The notes under the pieces are model-generated. The model ran no database searches. It was not told the origin of the DNA and saw only the letters and a program-made list of their open reading frames with translations. A stretch of 64,000 bases of DNA from Muricea muricata (Eukaryota > Cnidaria > Anthozoa > Malacalcyonacea > Plexauridae), in assembly GCA_963855995.1 (NCBI GenBank), contig OY979728.1, positions 9,260,004 through 9,324,003 of the forward strand, in the 5' to 3' direction. The position numbers were made by a program, and so were the translations under genes. Below, piece after piece: positions 34,966 to 47,656 of this stretch; position 1 is the stretch's first letter, and each line of letters opens with the position of its first letter.

Positions 34966-37546
34966 TTATCGTATGTATTCAATATACCGCTTGGCGAACA
35001 AGTAATCCACTGCCTCTCTCGCAGGAGCGTAGGTTGCTAGCGTGGCCTTCTCGCAATCGTCTCGTTGATCTTCAGCCAGACTCTCGTCACATGGCACGTG
35101 ATCATGGTAAACATGAACAATGGCTTTATCAGGAGCTCGGAATACTTTCAAGTTATGTTTGACGACCCTGTCCGCAAAGTCCGTATCCTCTTTCCCCCAT
35201 CCCCTGATATTCGTGTTCAGTCCGCCGACGGCCATGACGTCACTTCCGTATATACATACGGGTCCGTAACTATAAATGCGCCAGCGTCCATCCGGTTTTG
35301 CGTAGGCAAAATTCGTTTCCGGCCTGCTCTTGTTGAAGTAAGCAATCGCAGGGTTATACTGCCCGAACATGAACGGCATATATACTTGTTTTGCTTTGAT
35401 GGTGTTGTCACGGCACCGGTAAACAAATTCCTTTTGGAAAACCAGATCAATGTCGGAGAAAAACATCAGCGCGTCTTCCCCCAGGTACTCTGCGCCCTTT
35501 TGCAAAGCTCTGGCCCGGTTAAACTCACCGGGGATTTCTAACCATACGAACTTTGTCTCTGGGAACTCTAGCTTTAATTCGTTGATGTGTTGAATGTGTT
35601 TCTTCGGCGAGGAGGATTCTGGGAAGTACACTATGAGTACAGCGATTTGCCCGGCTTCCGCAAGGAAGGCTTCTTTGAGGCTTGCGGCGAAACTTCTAAG
35701 CTCATTGTATTTTTCCCTCAGAGGTACGACAATATTCATGGTTCCTCTCGAAACGTCAAATATTCTTCCTTGAATTGCCGAGAATCCTTGGTTCATTTGA
35801 GCCAAGTGAGACATTGTTGGGGGTATTTGATGGAACCAGGGGAAGCGAACAGGATCAAGAGGTAACTTTATGGATAACGAAAATTGGTACTGTACACCAT
35901 ACTTAGGATTGACCCTCAAGTATCCATAGTTTATCCTTTTGAGAGTTATTTCCGATTTAGGTTTGAGGGTTGATTTTTTTCTATATTGTCCGTTCAACTC
36001 CCGCATTATTTGTGCAAGAGCATCTCTCATACCAGTTCCTTTATGTAAGTGGATATCAGATTTTGTATTTTTCAAATCAAACATTCGAAATGACGTAAAA
36101 TGGCCGTTTTGTGCCAAGTGTTCCCATGCTAGTTCTGAACTGCCATTCGCTTGCAAGTAAAACTCAGTATTTCTTGATCTCTTCGCGAAAGTTTTGGGAA
36201 GTATTTTATCAGATATTATTCTCTTTGTGATGGAAAGTATTCCGTTGGTTCTGTGTCTATGGTGGTGAAGTTTGAAGAGTTTTCTAGACAGAAAGTGGTA
36301 GTGTAGTCGAAATATGTAGGCGGGATCTTTCACAGGATGTAGTGTTAACGCCTTGTTGATTTTTGCATCATCCAAATCACCGTGATACGCTGTCTTCTGG
36401 TTTTCATACACCTGCTGAAAAAGGTCTCTTGTCTGCAAGGAAAATGGACATATTATTATTATTATTATTAGATGGTATGATTTTGTAGCGGTTCATTTGC
36501 TGTTGGATAATTTCTAAGTAAGTGATAGGTAGTTATTTTACCAACAGAAATCTATGGACTTTAAAGATTTTAAGTCAAGATTTTTGACCAAGTAAATAGG
36601 GCAATCCATTGACTAGCGATTTTCTTAAACTTTCTAAATATGTTTGGTAAGTGGTAAAAATTCAATCATGTTACTTTCATGTTCCGACTTGGATCCAAGT
36701 CTCAAATTCGTGTACAATTGTGACTCAGTAACATGAATGAATAACCTAAACTCAGCTGGACGGCGTATTCGCATGCTCACCCACCTCGTAAGCCCACAAG
36801 CATGATACGCCAGCGTATTTTCGTATACAGCGACCCAGCTCTACGTCTTCGTGATCCGAGACGGTCTCCTTGAGACAACTGCCTAAATTCGGTGCGATTT
36901 TCTTCAGCACACTTCTACTCATGATAACCCCCGGTCCACCTAGACAGTAACATTCGCTTTCCATTAAACCCAACTTGTTCTGCTCTTCGGTCTTGCCTGT
37001 ACCGCCTTGACCAACAACCGTGTCTTCAGAGCTGTCCAAAGTCCTCAAAAATCCCATCAGTTTCTCCGTTCGTATGTAAACGTCATCGTCGGCCCTCATA
37101 AACCACTCGTAGTCGTCGACGTAATTCTCGTACATATACCTGAGCATTGCAACTACTTTCTTCTGAGGAGGATATTCGTTGTCTTTGACCCCGTGCAATG
37201 CACGTATTGGCATTTGTTTACTTTTCTCTCGGAAGGACTTTGTCTCGTTAAAACTCGTAAAGAATTCGACGTGGCCCGCCATATCGCTTCCCCAAGTTTG
37301 ATTCAAAGCCCAAGCTCTCGTGTCCAAGAATTTTGCAGCCGTCATGACTCCGATATAAAGAAACTTGTTCTCGTAGAACTTGACTGTTTTGACACTTGTC
37401 CGTCGTGCTTCATGATGGAGAAACGCCGTATCGCATTCTCTATAGTATCGATGGAATAGCGTAGGAGAGACATGAAGGTTAAATATCGAATAAATAATGC
37501 CTAAAACAGAACCAAACACGAGGCTTACGAAGAAGTGCGAGTACAT
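34966..37546 (-). CDS. CHSY: Chondroitin sulfate synthase-like glycosyltransferase, paralogue 3
   Basis: Two exons: 36785-37546 and 34966-36432; 742 residues. The start MYSHFFVSLVFGS is the first ATG of the frame and gives a very short cytoplasmic tail before the anchor (about 5-23). The donor is GAG|GTGGGT and the acceptor TTTCCTTGCAG. The phase-0 join reads LWAYE, then TRDLFQQVYE. The GlcA-transferase motif DDDVYIR is at 153-159. The GalNAc-transferase metal motif reads DID (581-583) instead of DVD. It is followed by YSYGPVCIYGSDV and GWGKEDTDFADRV, where Lys replaces the Leu of the other two copies. The gene is convergent with paralogue 2 across 1.3 kb. All key acids remain, so it is probably active. 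Confidence 0.92.
36457..36471. repeat. (TTA)n microsatellite
   Basis: About five ATT units in the intron of CHSY paralogue 3. Confidence 0.8.
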
Positions 37547-37982
37547 ATTGTTGAATGAGTTAGCACAGTTTTCATAGCGGGCTGTATTACACCATAACAA
37601 CTTAATTAAGTACACAAATTATATGCTGTTTAAACTTAATTGACGGATCGTTCTTTTCAAATATATTGTGTAGTTTGGCTGTGTTTATTTTATTCCGCCA
37701 ATCACAGAGGCCAGCAGGGTCGTAATCTGGGAGCCCGCATAATTAATTGTTCACTTCGACACGGTTGGATATTTCTATTTTCCTAAAGTGAATAGATTGT
37801 GAGAAAATTAGCATGGCGTTAATGATTCATGAACGCATGGTGAGATGTTGTATGAAGTTCCGTTTTGATTCAGATTTTATCCTTTGCTATGATATGTTTC
37901 AGATCTAACTTCTAAACGCCGCGTTTTACGTGCGATGAGTTCAATAATTGAATTATATGCATGTAAAATGCGAAGTCCGGAT

Positions 37983-38340
37983 CAATGGACCATTCCCCTA
38001 TTAGACAAACTATTAAAATCGAAAATTATTTTAGTACAGTTGGAAAGAGGATTCTTAATTCGGTTAAATTGTGAAGTTTGGTTGCAAAATATCGTAAAAT
38101 GTTGCAAATATGTTCCCGTAAAGTGTGCGGATTTTGTATACTTTTATAAAATGGTGGTACGCCTTTTCTGCGTCTTATACAAAAGTATATACAAAATTTG
38201 CCAAATTTTACTCACTGGACTGCATTTTCCACACCTTATGATATTTCGCAACCAAACTTCACTGAATCTTATGAAATTTTGGATGCTCTTTCCAGCTGTG
38301 CTAACTAAATTTTCCCAAATAAAAAATTTGTTTAATAGGG
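37983..38340. mobile_element. MITE with ~190-bp inverted repeats, copy 2
   Basis: Same family as 19003-19385: GGACCATTCCCCTATTAGAC at the left, central CTTTTATAAAATGG, and TTTCCAGCTGTGCTAACTAA and GTTTAATAGGGGC at the right. It is more diverged than copy 1. It lies in the 5' flank of CHSY paralogue 3. Confidence 0.8.
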
Positions 38341-39440
38341 GCTTATTAAATTCGACAGGTTATTATTCAATTTGACTAGTCGAATCTTCGACTGAGCCAG
38401 TCGAAAGTTCGATAAGAGACTCTACATTTAATCCAACGTCGCATTTTACCTGTGTCGAATTGAATGCATAAATTATGCCAAAACATTGTATCACCCCTAT
38501 TATGGGGCACATTGTTTCCTTGATCTTCGCGCCATTTAGCGCCATTTTCACTTCATTAAGTTTAGCATTTAAATTTGAATTTAAAATGAAAAATTTGAAA
38601 ATCTCAATTAGAGTCGACTGGAGTATATTTACTCGGCGAACGTAAAATGAGTCCTTTAAAATGGCCCTTAGGTGATGTTTATACGATCGGTAACTGGTTT
38701 TTACAAAGGTCACTATGCATGCAACATATTACAAAACTACATTTTTACATAACTACATGGAATTATTCGCATGGAATATGTGTAGTGCTGTGGCCACTAC
38801 TCTTGCCCTCTCGCAGGTAAGAGGTTTAGACCTCTACTCTATGCCTTAAATTGAGCAAAAAGGGCTGGCCTTAGGTTGACATCAGTAAATAGTGAGACGT
38901 TCGCGTCTTCTCGGGAGTTTAAAGTCGGCAGGGTTCGTACAAGCCTTGGATGTCTTCAAATCGCCTTCAGTTCAATACAGACAAAAAATCTAGGCCTTGG
39001 AAGTGCTTGAATTTATAAAGAAGTGTTTGAAAGTTCTTGAATTCGTCTTGTTAGCATTGAGAGTTAGATTGCGGTGCTTCATGACTTCCAAATATGTATC
39101 GAGTTGGAGCATTATTCAACACTGAACATGACCTTGAAAGTCCTTGAATTTTAACCTGTATTAACCCAGGGTCATTGAATTCTGTATACAATTACATCTG
39201 GATAGATAACTTGGCCGCCATCTTTGAAGCCAAATTGAAGGCCGCCATTGATGACCAGGAGCCACAAACGTCAAATTCCTCCTTGGCGTGCAACTTGTAA
39301 GTGAGATTCATTACCAAGTTGTAAGTGAGATTCATTACCAAATCTCAATAGCATTTCTAAAGGAATCTTTCTAAGCTTACAAACAAGCTGCTTAGAAAAT
39401 TTTACACAATCCTTCACCGGCTGATAATTTCAGCATTATA
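38341..39440. other. Gene-free stretch with short repeats
   Basis: Contains CTTGAAAGTCCTTGAATT-type words at 38930-39180 and two tandem 25-bp units (GTAAGTGAGATTCATTACCA) at 39297-39350. No coding sequence is supported. Confidence 0.5.
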
Positions 39441-39636
39441 TAAAATTAAAGTAATTCCGAATATTGTGTTGATAACGAAACTTTACACAATTGAATACTG
39501 TATATTTCGAAGCAATCGATTCATTTGCCGCAATCAAGCTATTGCTGCTGAAGATGAATCAATTGATTCGAAATTACAGTATTCAATTGTGTGAAGTTTC
39601 ATTATGAACATAATATTCGGAATTACTTTAATTTTA
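39441..39636. mobile_element. ~196-bp MITE
   Basis: Inverted ends TAAAATTAAAGTAATTCCGA and TCGGAATTACTTTAATTTTA. The arms extend about 85 bp (TTTACACAATTGAATACTGT and its complement), around a short centre at 39535. Confidence 0.85.
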
Positions 39637-40354
39637 GAAAATTTTACGTCACCCTAGAGTTGAGGTAACTGCTTTTGAACAGCTGCAGGTAATTTGGTGC
39701 TTGTTGAGTTAGGAGGTCGACCAGACCTCTGCAGCAAGGCATGCCTTAATTGGATCAGATTTGATTGAATGAGGCATTATTACTATACGTGTCGGTTTCG
39801 AAATCTCGCGACACGTTGACAAATAGGCACGAGATGTGATGCATGTTTTAACGTGAAACTCGCACGATGAGATAAGCTACCTTGGTGAATTGGAGGTCAT
39901 GAATCAGTGAAAGATGCTCATCGACATTCTTTAATACGTTCAAGTGTTTCATTCAGATAAATAAACTCAGCTTTACTCATCTTACGATGAAGCTTACCTT
40001 GAAAGAAAATTGATAACGAACTTTTGGAATGTACAATAGTCATTAGGGTTGAAAGACGTGGGTGAATTAAGTTGCAAAATCACCTGAAATTTGAGAGGCA
40101 GTTAATAAAAAAAGAAATAACATTGCAAAACTTCAACTCTTTTCTTTCTGATCGCGTACCCTTTTGCCATTCTGAAAAATATTTTCGAAACTCATAAAAT
40201 AATTATATTTTCTAAGGTTCATGTTATTTGTGGTCTCGTTTTATGTAACACCTTCCCAATAGTCAAAAGACACAAAAAAATATATAGTTATAAGGATTCA
40301 GTTTCATACACCTGAAACGAGTGTAAGCAAGTATATCGTTTAAAATCCAATTGA

Positions 40355-40508
40355 TTATCCGGAGATAGATAACATTTTGAAATTAACTAAATTATGGTCA
40401 TCATCAGAAAATGATTGATGAATAAATGATCATTGATTTCCTGATGATTCCCGTCGAAATTAACGTCGAAATAAATACTGAAAATGTTATCTATATTCGG
40501 AGTATTAA
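40355..40508. mobile_element. Putative ~155-bp MITE
   Basis: Imperfect fold-back: TCCGGAGATAGATAACATTT at the left, and AAATGTTATCTATATTCGGA at the right. Confidence 0.65.
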
Positions 40509-40626
40509 CTGTATTGTATTTTAATAAGCTGAATACTTAGTGACAGTGGTTCACGTAGCGTATCGTTTCATGTATAGCGGAAGATCCTTTATCAGTATGT
40601 TGACTATGTTCCTCAGTTTTGGCATG

Positions 40627-40834
40627 CAGGCACGTAGCCAGAACTTCCAAAGTGGGGAGCACTTCATGTGAAAACTAATAATTATGATAGCCGAGGAGTC
40701 TAAATTGGGCATTGCATTATAGCCATACCAGTGTCAATCGGGAGTTAAAAATAGCTTGCCTATCTATCTATGACAGCAACCACGACATGAACAAAAGGGG
40801 AGCCCCCCGCCCCCCTCTGGCTACGTCCCCAACT
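40627..40834. mobile_element. Putative element with GGCACGTAGCCAGA ends
   Basis: GGCACGTAGCCAGA at the left and TCTGGCTACGTCCC at the right face each other over 208 bases, with a C-rich block just inside the right end. Confidence 0.5.
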
Positions 40835-41067
40835 TTTGGGTGAGCGGATTTACGCGATAGACTATTCCTCAAATGATCGGAGATCCGAGGTACCTAAGGT
40901 TTAACATCCTTATGTGAGAAGACGCAAAAGGCTTGCCATTTACTGATGTACAGGCCTTTCTCCGGCTCAATTATTTTCAGACCTTGAGTGGAGGTTTGAC
41001 CAAGGCTTGCATTCTGGCCTCCCAGCTTAGAAGACAAAAGTGGTAACCACAGCTCTATACATACACA

Positions 41068-41312
41068 GCCCGCAAAAACGAACAACCTGTTCTGGCCTGA
41101 TGAAAACAGGCTTGAACAATGTTTTGCTGCCAACATTATTCAATGTTGTCAACAATGTTGTTCAGTATTGTTGAGCCTGAACTAGCCTGCAATCAGGTGT
41201 AACAATGTTGAACAATATTGTTGACAACTTCGAACAATGTTGGCAGCAAAACATTGTTCAAGCCTGTTTTCATCAGGCCAAAACAGCTTGTTCGTTTTGG
41301 CTGTGTATAACA
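41068..41312. mobile_element. MITE family 'CACAGC', copy 5
   Basis: Nearly symmetric copy: CACAGCCCGCAAAAACGAAC at the left, complement CGTTTTGGCTGTG at the right, with TA on both sides (ACATA before, TATAA after). Confidence 0.9.
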
Positions 41313-44300
41313 GTTATAAAGCTTGCGGTTTTATTCTACTGCCGACATCGGTAATTGCAATTCTCAAAAGACAATATGGTTGGGCGTATGTTTCCAATCT
41401 GCTGTGTAAAAACAAAATCCATACATCACATTATTCGAAGATTATTTTAAAATTCCACCTATGTCACTTTCTCATGCTTTTTACAAGATTAAGTTAAGAC
41501 AAACAGCAGGTAACACAAGTGCTTCTAAACGCATCACTGGTCAGTTTGTGTTTGAAGTGGAAGACGTAAATATCATTTGCTTAAAGAGTTAAAGAGTTTT
41601 TGTTTGCTCGTTTTGAGAGTGAATGCCTATAGCTTAGACTGAAGATTGACTGGTGAGGTTAATCGTTCTTGGGCAAGGTCCTGTTATTAGGAATTGTTCG
41701 TTCAGTTAAAATAATAAAGACCAGTTATATGGTTCGAAATTTAAGTTAGATAGTTTCGAGATCAGTTCAAAGCTGCAATACATTAATTGGTTACTAAGTT
41801 CGAAAAAGTTGTTTAAGTACCAGCCGACTGTGGACAGTCAAAAAGGAACTTAATATAATTTTGGATCTAAATGAAGCCACATCGGGACCACATCAGTGGT
41901 CTCAGATCGGTTCAAGTTTTTGATGGATCTAGTATTTTAGTTCTTTGTTTCACGCCATTGTCAGTTAAATCAGTTAACTCACCGAGGTTTTTCTCCAAAT
42001 ATGGAGACGTAATCGGTTCGAGAATCAAGGTCAATCTAAATCAATCGATCCAAGATGTGCTATAAGCAAGCCCCAAAGTAGGGATGGTCTACATGAGACG
42101 GAATAGCCTGGTTATTGGTTAATCGGGCTCAATTGATTTGCGTCACCATAATTTCTCCAAAGAGAGGTTTACAACTAACATTATAAAATTTAAAACTAAC
42201 AATATATTAAGTAACACGAAGCATCACGTCTCTGGAGGAGCTCGTGTTTTTTCGATCTCAGTCAACCCGGGGCAACTCTTACAGTATCTTTGCGGTGTGC
42301 CTAATTTATGTATTATTTCTTTGGGTTAGCATCTGGTATAACCTGCTAATCCCATCATTTAATCCTCGTATGAGGAGTTTGGGAGGTAGATAGATAGATG
42401 AAATAATTTGCTGTAAGGTGTGTGAGGAAATTAGTCAGCCTGCCTATCCGGGCCAGCCTGTCTCATCTAATCTCCCCTCTTGAACACAAGACTCGACCCA
42501 ACCGGCTAAAATAATGATCAGAATGCGAACAGGGAGGCGGCGAAAAAATCTGTCCCTGCGCGCTTCACTGGCCATAACTAATTTCCGGTGCGTCTGATAA
42601 TATCTTGAATGAATTGAATGACGCGACGATAGTAATCACGAGGAAAGTATTAAAAAAATTAATGTAAATACTTGTCGGTGTGGGATGGTGGTTATATAAA
42701 GCGTATTACCTCATGCTGTAGCTGGTATTGAACCTGCGTCGTTCCTACTGTCGTCAAAAACCGGAGCGTGCAAAGTTTGAAGACAAGGTCCTGTTAAGGT
42801 GTGTGTTATTACTATCATTGTGTTAACTTCTCAGATGTTTGCGATAAGTTGTCCATGTGTACCAGCATTATGCATTGGTAGTTTTGTACGATACATTGAA
42901 TTGCACTGAGTTTGGTATTGATGATGATAGCGCCGCATACCTGAAATTTCCGTGGAATTTGTCTACATGAAATTCCACCTGGGCTGCTTGGACTCACACA
43001 ATGTGTTAAGTTACATAAGTGCACGTTTGATGACCCTTGTATTCCCGCATGTGCAACAGCAATTTCCTCAAATCCTACTCTGTGCTGTGAATTATGTCAG
43101 CGCGTTCTGTATTCTGCCTTTTTTTCTCCTTGAGCTGAACTCGGGAGGATTAAATTAGTCTTTACCCTGGCATAGTATTTCGGACTCAATTTTTCGAGCT
43201 TTCATGGTGATGAATTTCCCCAAGTTTTATTCCCATGCAGAATATTTGTGTTTGCGCTCGGACTTATTTGCTTAATTCAGTAGTTTGTTTATTATAAGAC
43301 AGCTTGTTATGTCATTTGTGTAATGAATGGAATGCGAGTAAGCCTACGCTATAAGCGTATATTTGCTCTGTGGCGTTTCAGTGTTAACGAGTGACCAACC
43401 AGTTTTTGTTGCTTTGCCAGACAAAACTCCCTAAAGGGTTCCTTGTACAAACTTGTGGAGTATTTCGCACGGTGTAATTTGGCCGATTTATCATTATTTT
43501 TAGCACGAGCTTGGTGCATTCACAACGTGGGTGGAATAGCATATCGCGTTTAATCACTTTATTGTGGTGAGCCTTGAGCCTGGAAGAACATTTTCCTTTA
43601 AATTCTAGTGTTGAGCCATCAATTCCTTTCGCACCAAACTATGTACGTTTTTATTTTTGTTATTCACACTCTTTCGAAAGTCATTCATACCCTTATGAGT
43701 TCATCAGCAAATCAGTGTAAAATCGTAAGTATTTGCGTATGGCATTATCACCAACCATGGTGCTAACTTAAAACTGGGAAATATCTTTTGGCATTGTGCT
43801 GTTCGCTTTGGCTTTGTCCTGTGATAAGACATGTGTCTGGCAAACTTGATCCGTTGATAACTACACTTGAGACCCTTTCAAGCTTATCATTCTGTAGATT
43901 TCAGAGGTGATGCGTGATCTTGGGAAGGCATCATGCATTATTATGGTGGTTGTTTGTTTTCATGTTTCCCTCAGAAAATAACATTCTGATTCATCTTGTT
44001 CTGGCTATAGAATTCTTCCTTTTCATCAAGCAGAATCCATATCACAATTTTAATTTAAGGGTAAGATCATGACCCTTCAGGGAGATACGGTATCTACATG
44101 CAGTCTGGCATGCTTCTGTGATAACTAGATATGATTGTTTTACCACCAATGTATCGAATCTGATACTGATAGCATGGTCAAAACTCATGTCAGCCGCAAC
44201 AATGTATTCCTTAGGTACAGCAGTTTATGATGACAATAATTTACGTGCGAGATTAATTTATTTTCACTGCTAGTTATTTGAACCTGGCTGGTGGTGGTAA

Positions 44301-47283
44301 ACTCAGCGTGTTTGCTTCCCAATTAAGATAATAAGGAACTTTCAAAATCAGATTTGAGTGGGAAGATTTGATTTTATTAGATGAATATATGTATATTTTT
44401 GTTTGGTTTTATTGCCGTGCATATTGTAGAGGAAAGACCTAAATTTACCTAAACATACATTGATGAGTCTGAGTTAACAGTCGTTCAATTATATTTATTT
44501 TATGCTGTTCAGATTTACGACAAAGTGATGTAAAAATAGCAATCCTTGCCTTTCTCTATTTGTGTCGCAATCCTCAGATAATATTCCCTCCCAATTTCTC
44601 CTGAATGGGTTTTCTTGCTTTTCCCGACTTCCTTTCAGACAATTGCAAACTGTTTTCATTTTGAATTTTATTCATGTTGTTACAGAAGTGATTTCGCCAT
44701 TTTTCAAGCAATGCACCGAGGACTGTTGCTGGAAACATATAGATAGATCAAAGCCAAAGGTCTTGACCTTATAGAGATAAAATCCTTAATTACATTCCCC
44801 GTGTCTCGCTCGGTTTGATAACCAGACACCTCTGTATTCAGACAAGTTTTAAACTTTTTTTTGTTAAAGGCAGATTATTTTAAGACCTACAATTCCTGAA
44901 ATAGCTCGAAAGTCTGTTTAAGATTATAAAAGTGCGCGTTTAGGTCGCTTAATTCTTTTATCCTTAAAATTATAGTGCAGCATGAATATATTTAAGAGAT
45001 TTCAGAATTATTTAAAGCCTTTAAAACATAATTGATATTTTTTCTTAATAATCATAATTTTCTTAATCAATAATTTTCTTTCTTTTTTTTTACTTTTTTC
45101 TTCTCTCGCCAAGATTTGAAAGACTCCTGTATTATTCTACAGATATAATCATAGAGTAGATTGAAGCACAGTTAATAGGTCTATTAACCGTAATTGAACC
45201 CACCTAACTACGACTGCATAGCCTATAGTTCCCACTCATCACGTCTGGCGTGGGGGATGCCCGCCTTTTGTCCGTGGGTACTGATAGGAAGAGTGCTCAT
45301 TTGTTTTTCTGTACGCATTTGCCACAACAATTTCATTTAACAGCGCTATGAACGAACATTAGCTTTGTCAGGTAAATTGCAAGGGGACTTAATGCTCATT
45401 AATTGTGTTGGCATTGTTTGGAATTTCAAGAGCGTCAACACTAACGATGTGTAGTTGATCAGAGCACTTTAGAAGACGATGCACGAGTATGTCGATTTGA
45501 ATGACTGGGGAACTAAGATCTGCGTCGTGAATAACACCATAAGTTTTGCATTAACACTGATGAAGATTTGAGCTTGTGGGTCAAATGTTTTGCAATTAGT
45601 GATAAATGTACGTTGTGTTTCCATAAAACTGAACTTGATATACTGTATAAGTCGAGAACTTTTGACCATTTCATTTCAATCTGTATCAACGACTTCCACA
45701 AAACTTTAAACACATGCCATCACACAACACTTTTCTTTAATTTACTTAATTTTAATTTTAGTTTTACTTTAAAAAACCTAGACCAATAATGAATGTTCCA
45801 TGTGACGTCCCATGGTTAATTAGCATACCTTGAACGCAATACTGCAAGACTATTATTAATAGACTGCACGTGAAAGAGAATAAGAATGTCTTTGAGGAGT
45901 TTTGACTAAACGAATTTTCTGGGCTGTTGGGTATTTTTGGCATTGTAGTCAATCCCACGTATCTGGGGGGGGGGTGGTTTTTGTCACTTTGACGTTGGTG
46001 AGGAGTGCGTAATGAAGGTGTGAAAATCTCTATGCCTGAAACGATGTAAACTGTGAATTCGACGTCTCGAGCAAAGGCCCTAGTTGCCAGTTCATAGGCT
46101 GTGTCGTAATTTATTCCTTTTGAATAACAGAGAGTTTAGGATGTACAAATGCCTAAATCTGTTTTGGAAAACCTGATAAACCGCTATATTGACTAAAATG
46201 ACTTTGTCTTTAAAAACACTCGACCTTAAGGAATAGCTCCAACCTCGAAATGTCACTCTAACGATGTAAAATTGCTTACATCTTAAGTTATTTATTTTCT
46301 CTTGAAGAAAACCGAAGTACTTGAAAAATCCATGATTGTCGCCAGGCGTTGACTAGCAAGAATTTATTAATCGTCGATTTGAGAGCTGTCAGTCTGTCAC
46401 AAAGCAGTCACTTCTGTTGCATGCCAATTTTACGTATCTTCTAATGATCAAACACGCGAAATATTTGTATTCTTCCTGGTTTCCTATACGTCAGTAAATG
46501 CTTATGCTCTTTATTTTCCCTGCAATCCAAAATATCATGCAAAAATGCCACTTTGGCGTCTTACGGCCATGAAATATAGGAATTCCATAGTAATAAATTT
46601 TTCTGCTCATTACGTACCTCATACCTTAAGGAAATTGGTTCTGATGATTGCTTATCGCGCGCTCCCTTATGATATAGTCTGCACGACTCTTTCTCTATAA
46701 GATTTCCTCAAAGTCCGACTCGGCTCAAAGGTGATCTGATCTGGGCGAAAATTTGAGCAGATTTTGATAAAACTCTATGGGAAGTCTGAATTCAGTGCTA
46801 GATTCAATGCATTTTAAAATATATTATGTCATCTTTCATTTTGGTCGAAACAATACACTTAATTGTACAGCTTTTATTGGCCACTCTACCTATATTTCCT
46901 TGCCAGCCCAGGAAAGCATAAACAAGCTAGGCAGCCTTTACATGCTCGCATTTGCACACAGCGTGCGATTTGTTCCATACTACGTTTGAGCTCCTGCAGA
47001 GGTAAAATTGCAACATACTAATTGTTTTTAGGAAAGCACAATTTAGAAATCAACACATTAAAATGCGACAAAAATTTTAGGGTTTTTTTTTAACCAAACT
47101 GGGTCATGATGGTGAGCGCAGGATGAAATATGCCTGGGCAAGTTGCTGTATGAAGTTGCCTTTGTGATAACTCGTGTCAATTCATGTCGAGGCCTACAAT
47201 CACTGAGAGGTGACATGTGGTTTATGTCTAGTCATTACCATATTGTTCAATTAACGTATTTAATGCGTGTGTTCTTCCCACAG
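41313..47283. other. Six-kb gene-free region upstream of the CITED-like gene
   Basis: No protein-coding exon is supported. A TATAAA-like box at 42694-42700 (GGTTATATAAAG) is followed about 95-110 bases on by TTAAG|GTGTGT at 42795-42806, which could be the end of an untranslated first exon. This is speculative. A G-run is at 45964-45975. A hammerhead-like motif copy lies at 46060-46090. Confidence 0.35.
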
Positions 47284-47323
47284 AGAGAGAGATTTACAAA
47301 GCTTGTGTCGCGAGAACGTCAAC

Positions 47324-47656
47324 ATGTCTACTGCAGTATACTTGGACAGCTCGATAACTTTAACAACAGCACTGAAACGACCTATACCATCACCAAAATT
47401 GGCCGTGAGCTCGGAGACGTCACAGACAGTCGGAAAAGACAACTCTGTAAACTCCGTGTATCCAGTGCCACATTGCGTGCTTTTAACAAAACTGGAATCG
47501 ACCAGCGCCAGCGGCTTGCTAGAATCAGCGCTCGTCAGCGAAGAGGCGATTGCATTAATGGTGAAAGAACTAGAGCTGGAAAATCTAGAAGAGTTACCGG
47601 AATTGCACCTCGAGTTTTCGGATTGGGCTATTGGAGTGGCGGTAGAGAGTCGGTAA
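47324..47656 (+). CDS. CITED: CITED-like transcriptional coactivator
   Basis: 110 residues, single coding exon. An acceptor-like GTTCTTCCCACAG ends at 47283, so a 5' untranslated exon lies upstream. The C-terminus (residues 73-95) aligns without gaps to the CR2 transactivation domain of CITED proteins: two acidic residues, a hydrophobic helix (AIALMVKELELENL), then the hallmark LPEL. In known members this region binds the CH1 (TAZ1) domain of CBP/p300 and competes with factors such as HIF-1alpha, in the nucleus. The N-terminal half is Ser/Thr-rich with no other domain, and the protein is shorter than vertebrate members (~180-270). Single-exon coding and low complexity outside CR2 fit the family. 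The overlapping longer frames on both strands lack any match. Confidence 0.78.
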   Translation: MSTAVYLDSSITLTTALKRPIPSPKLAVSSETSQTVGKDNSVNSVYPVPHCVLLTKLESTSASGLLESALVSEEAIALMVKELELENLEELPELHLEFSDWAIGVAVESR

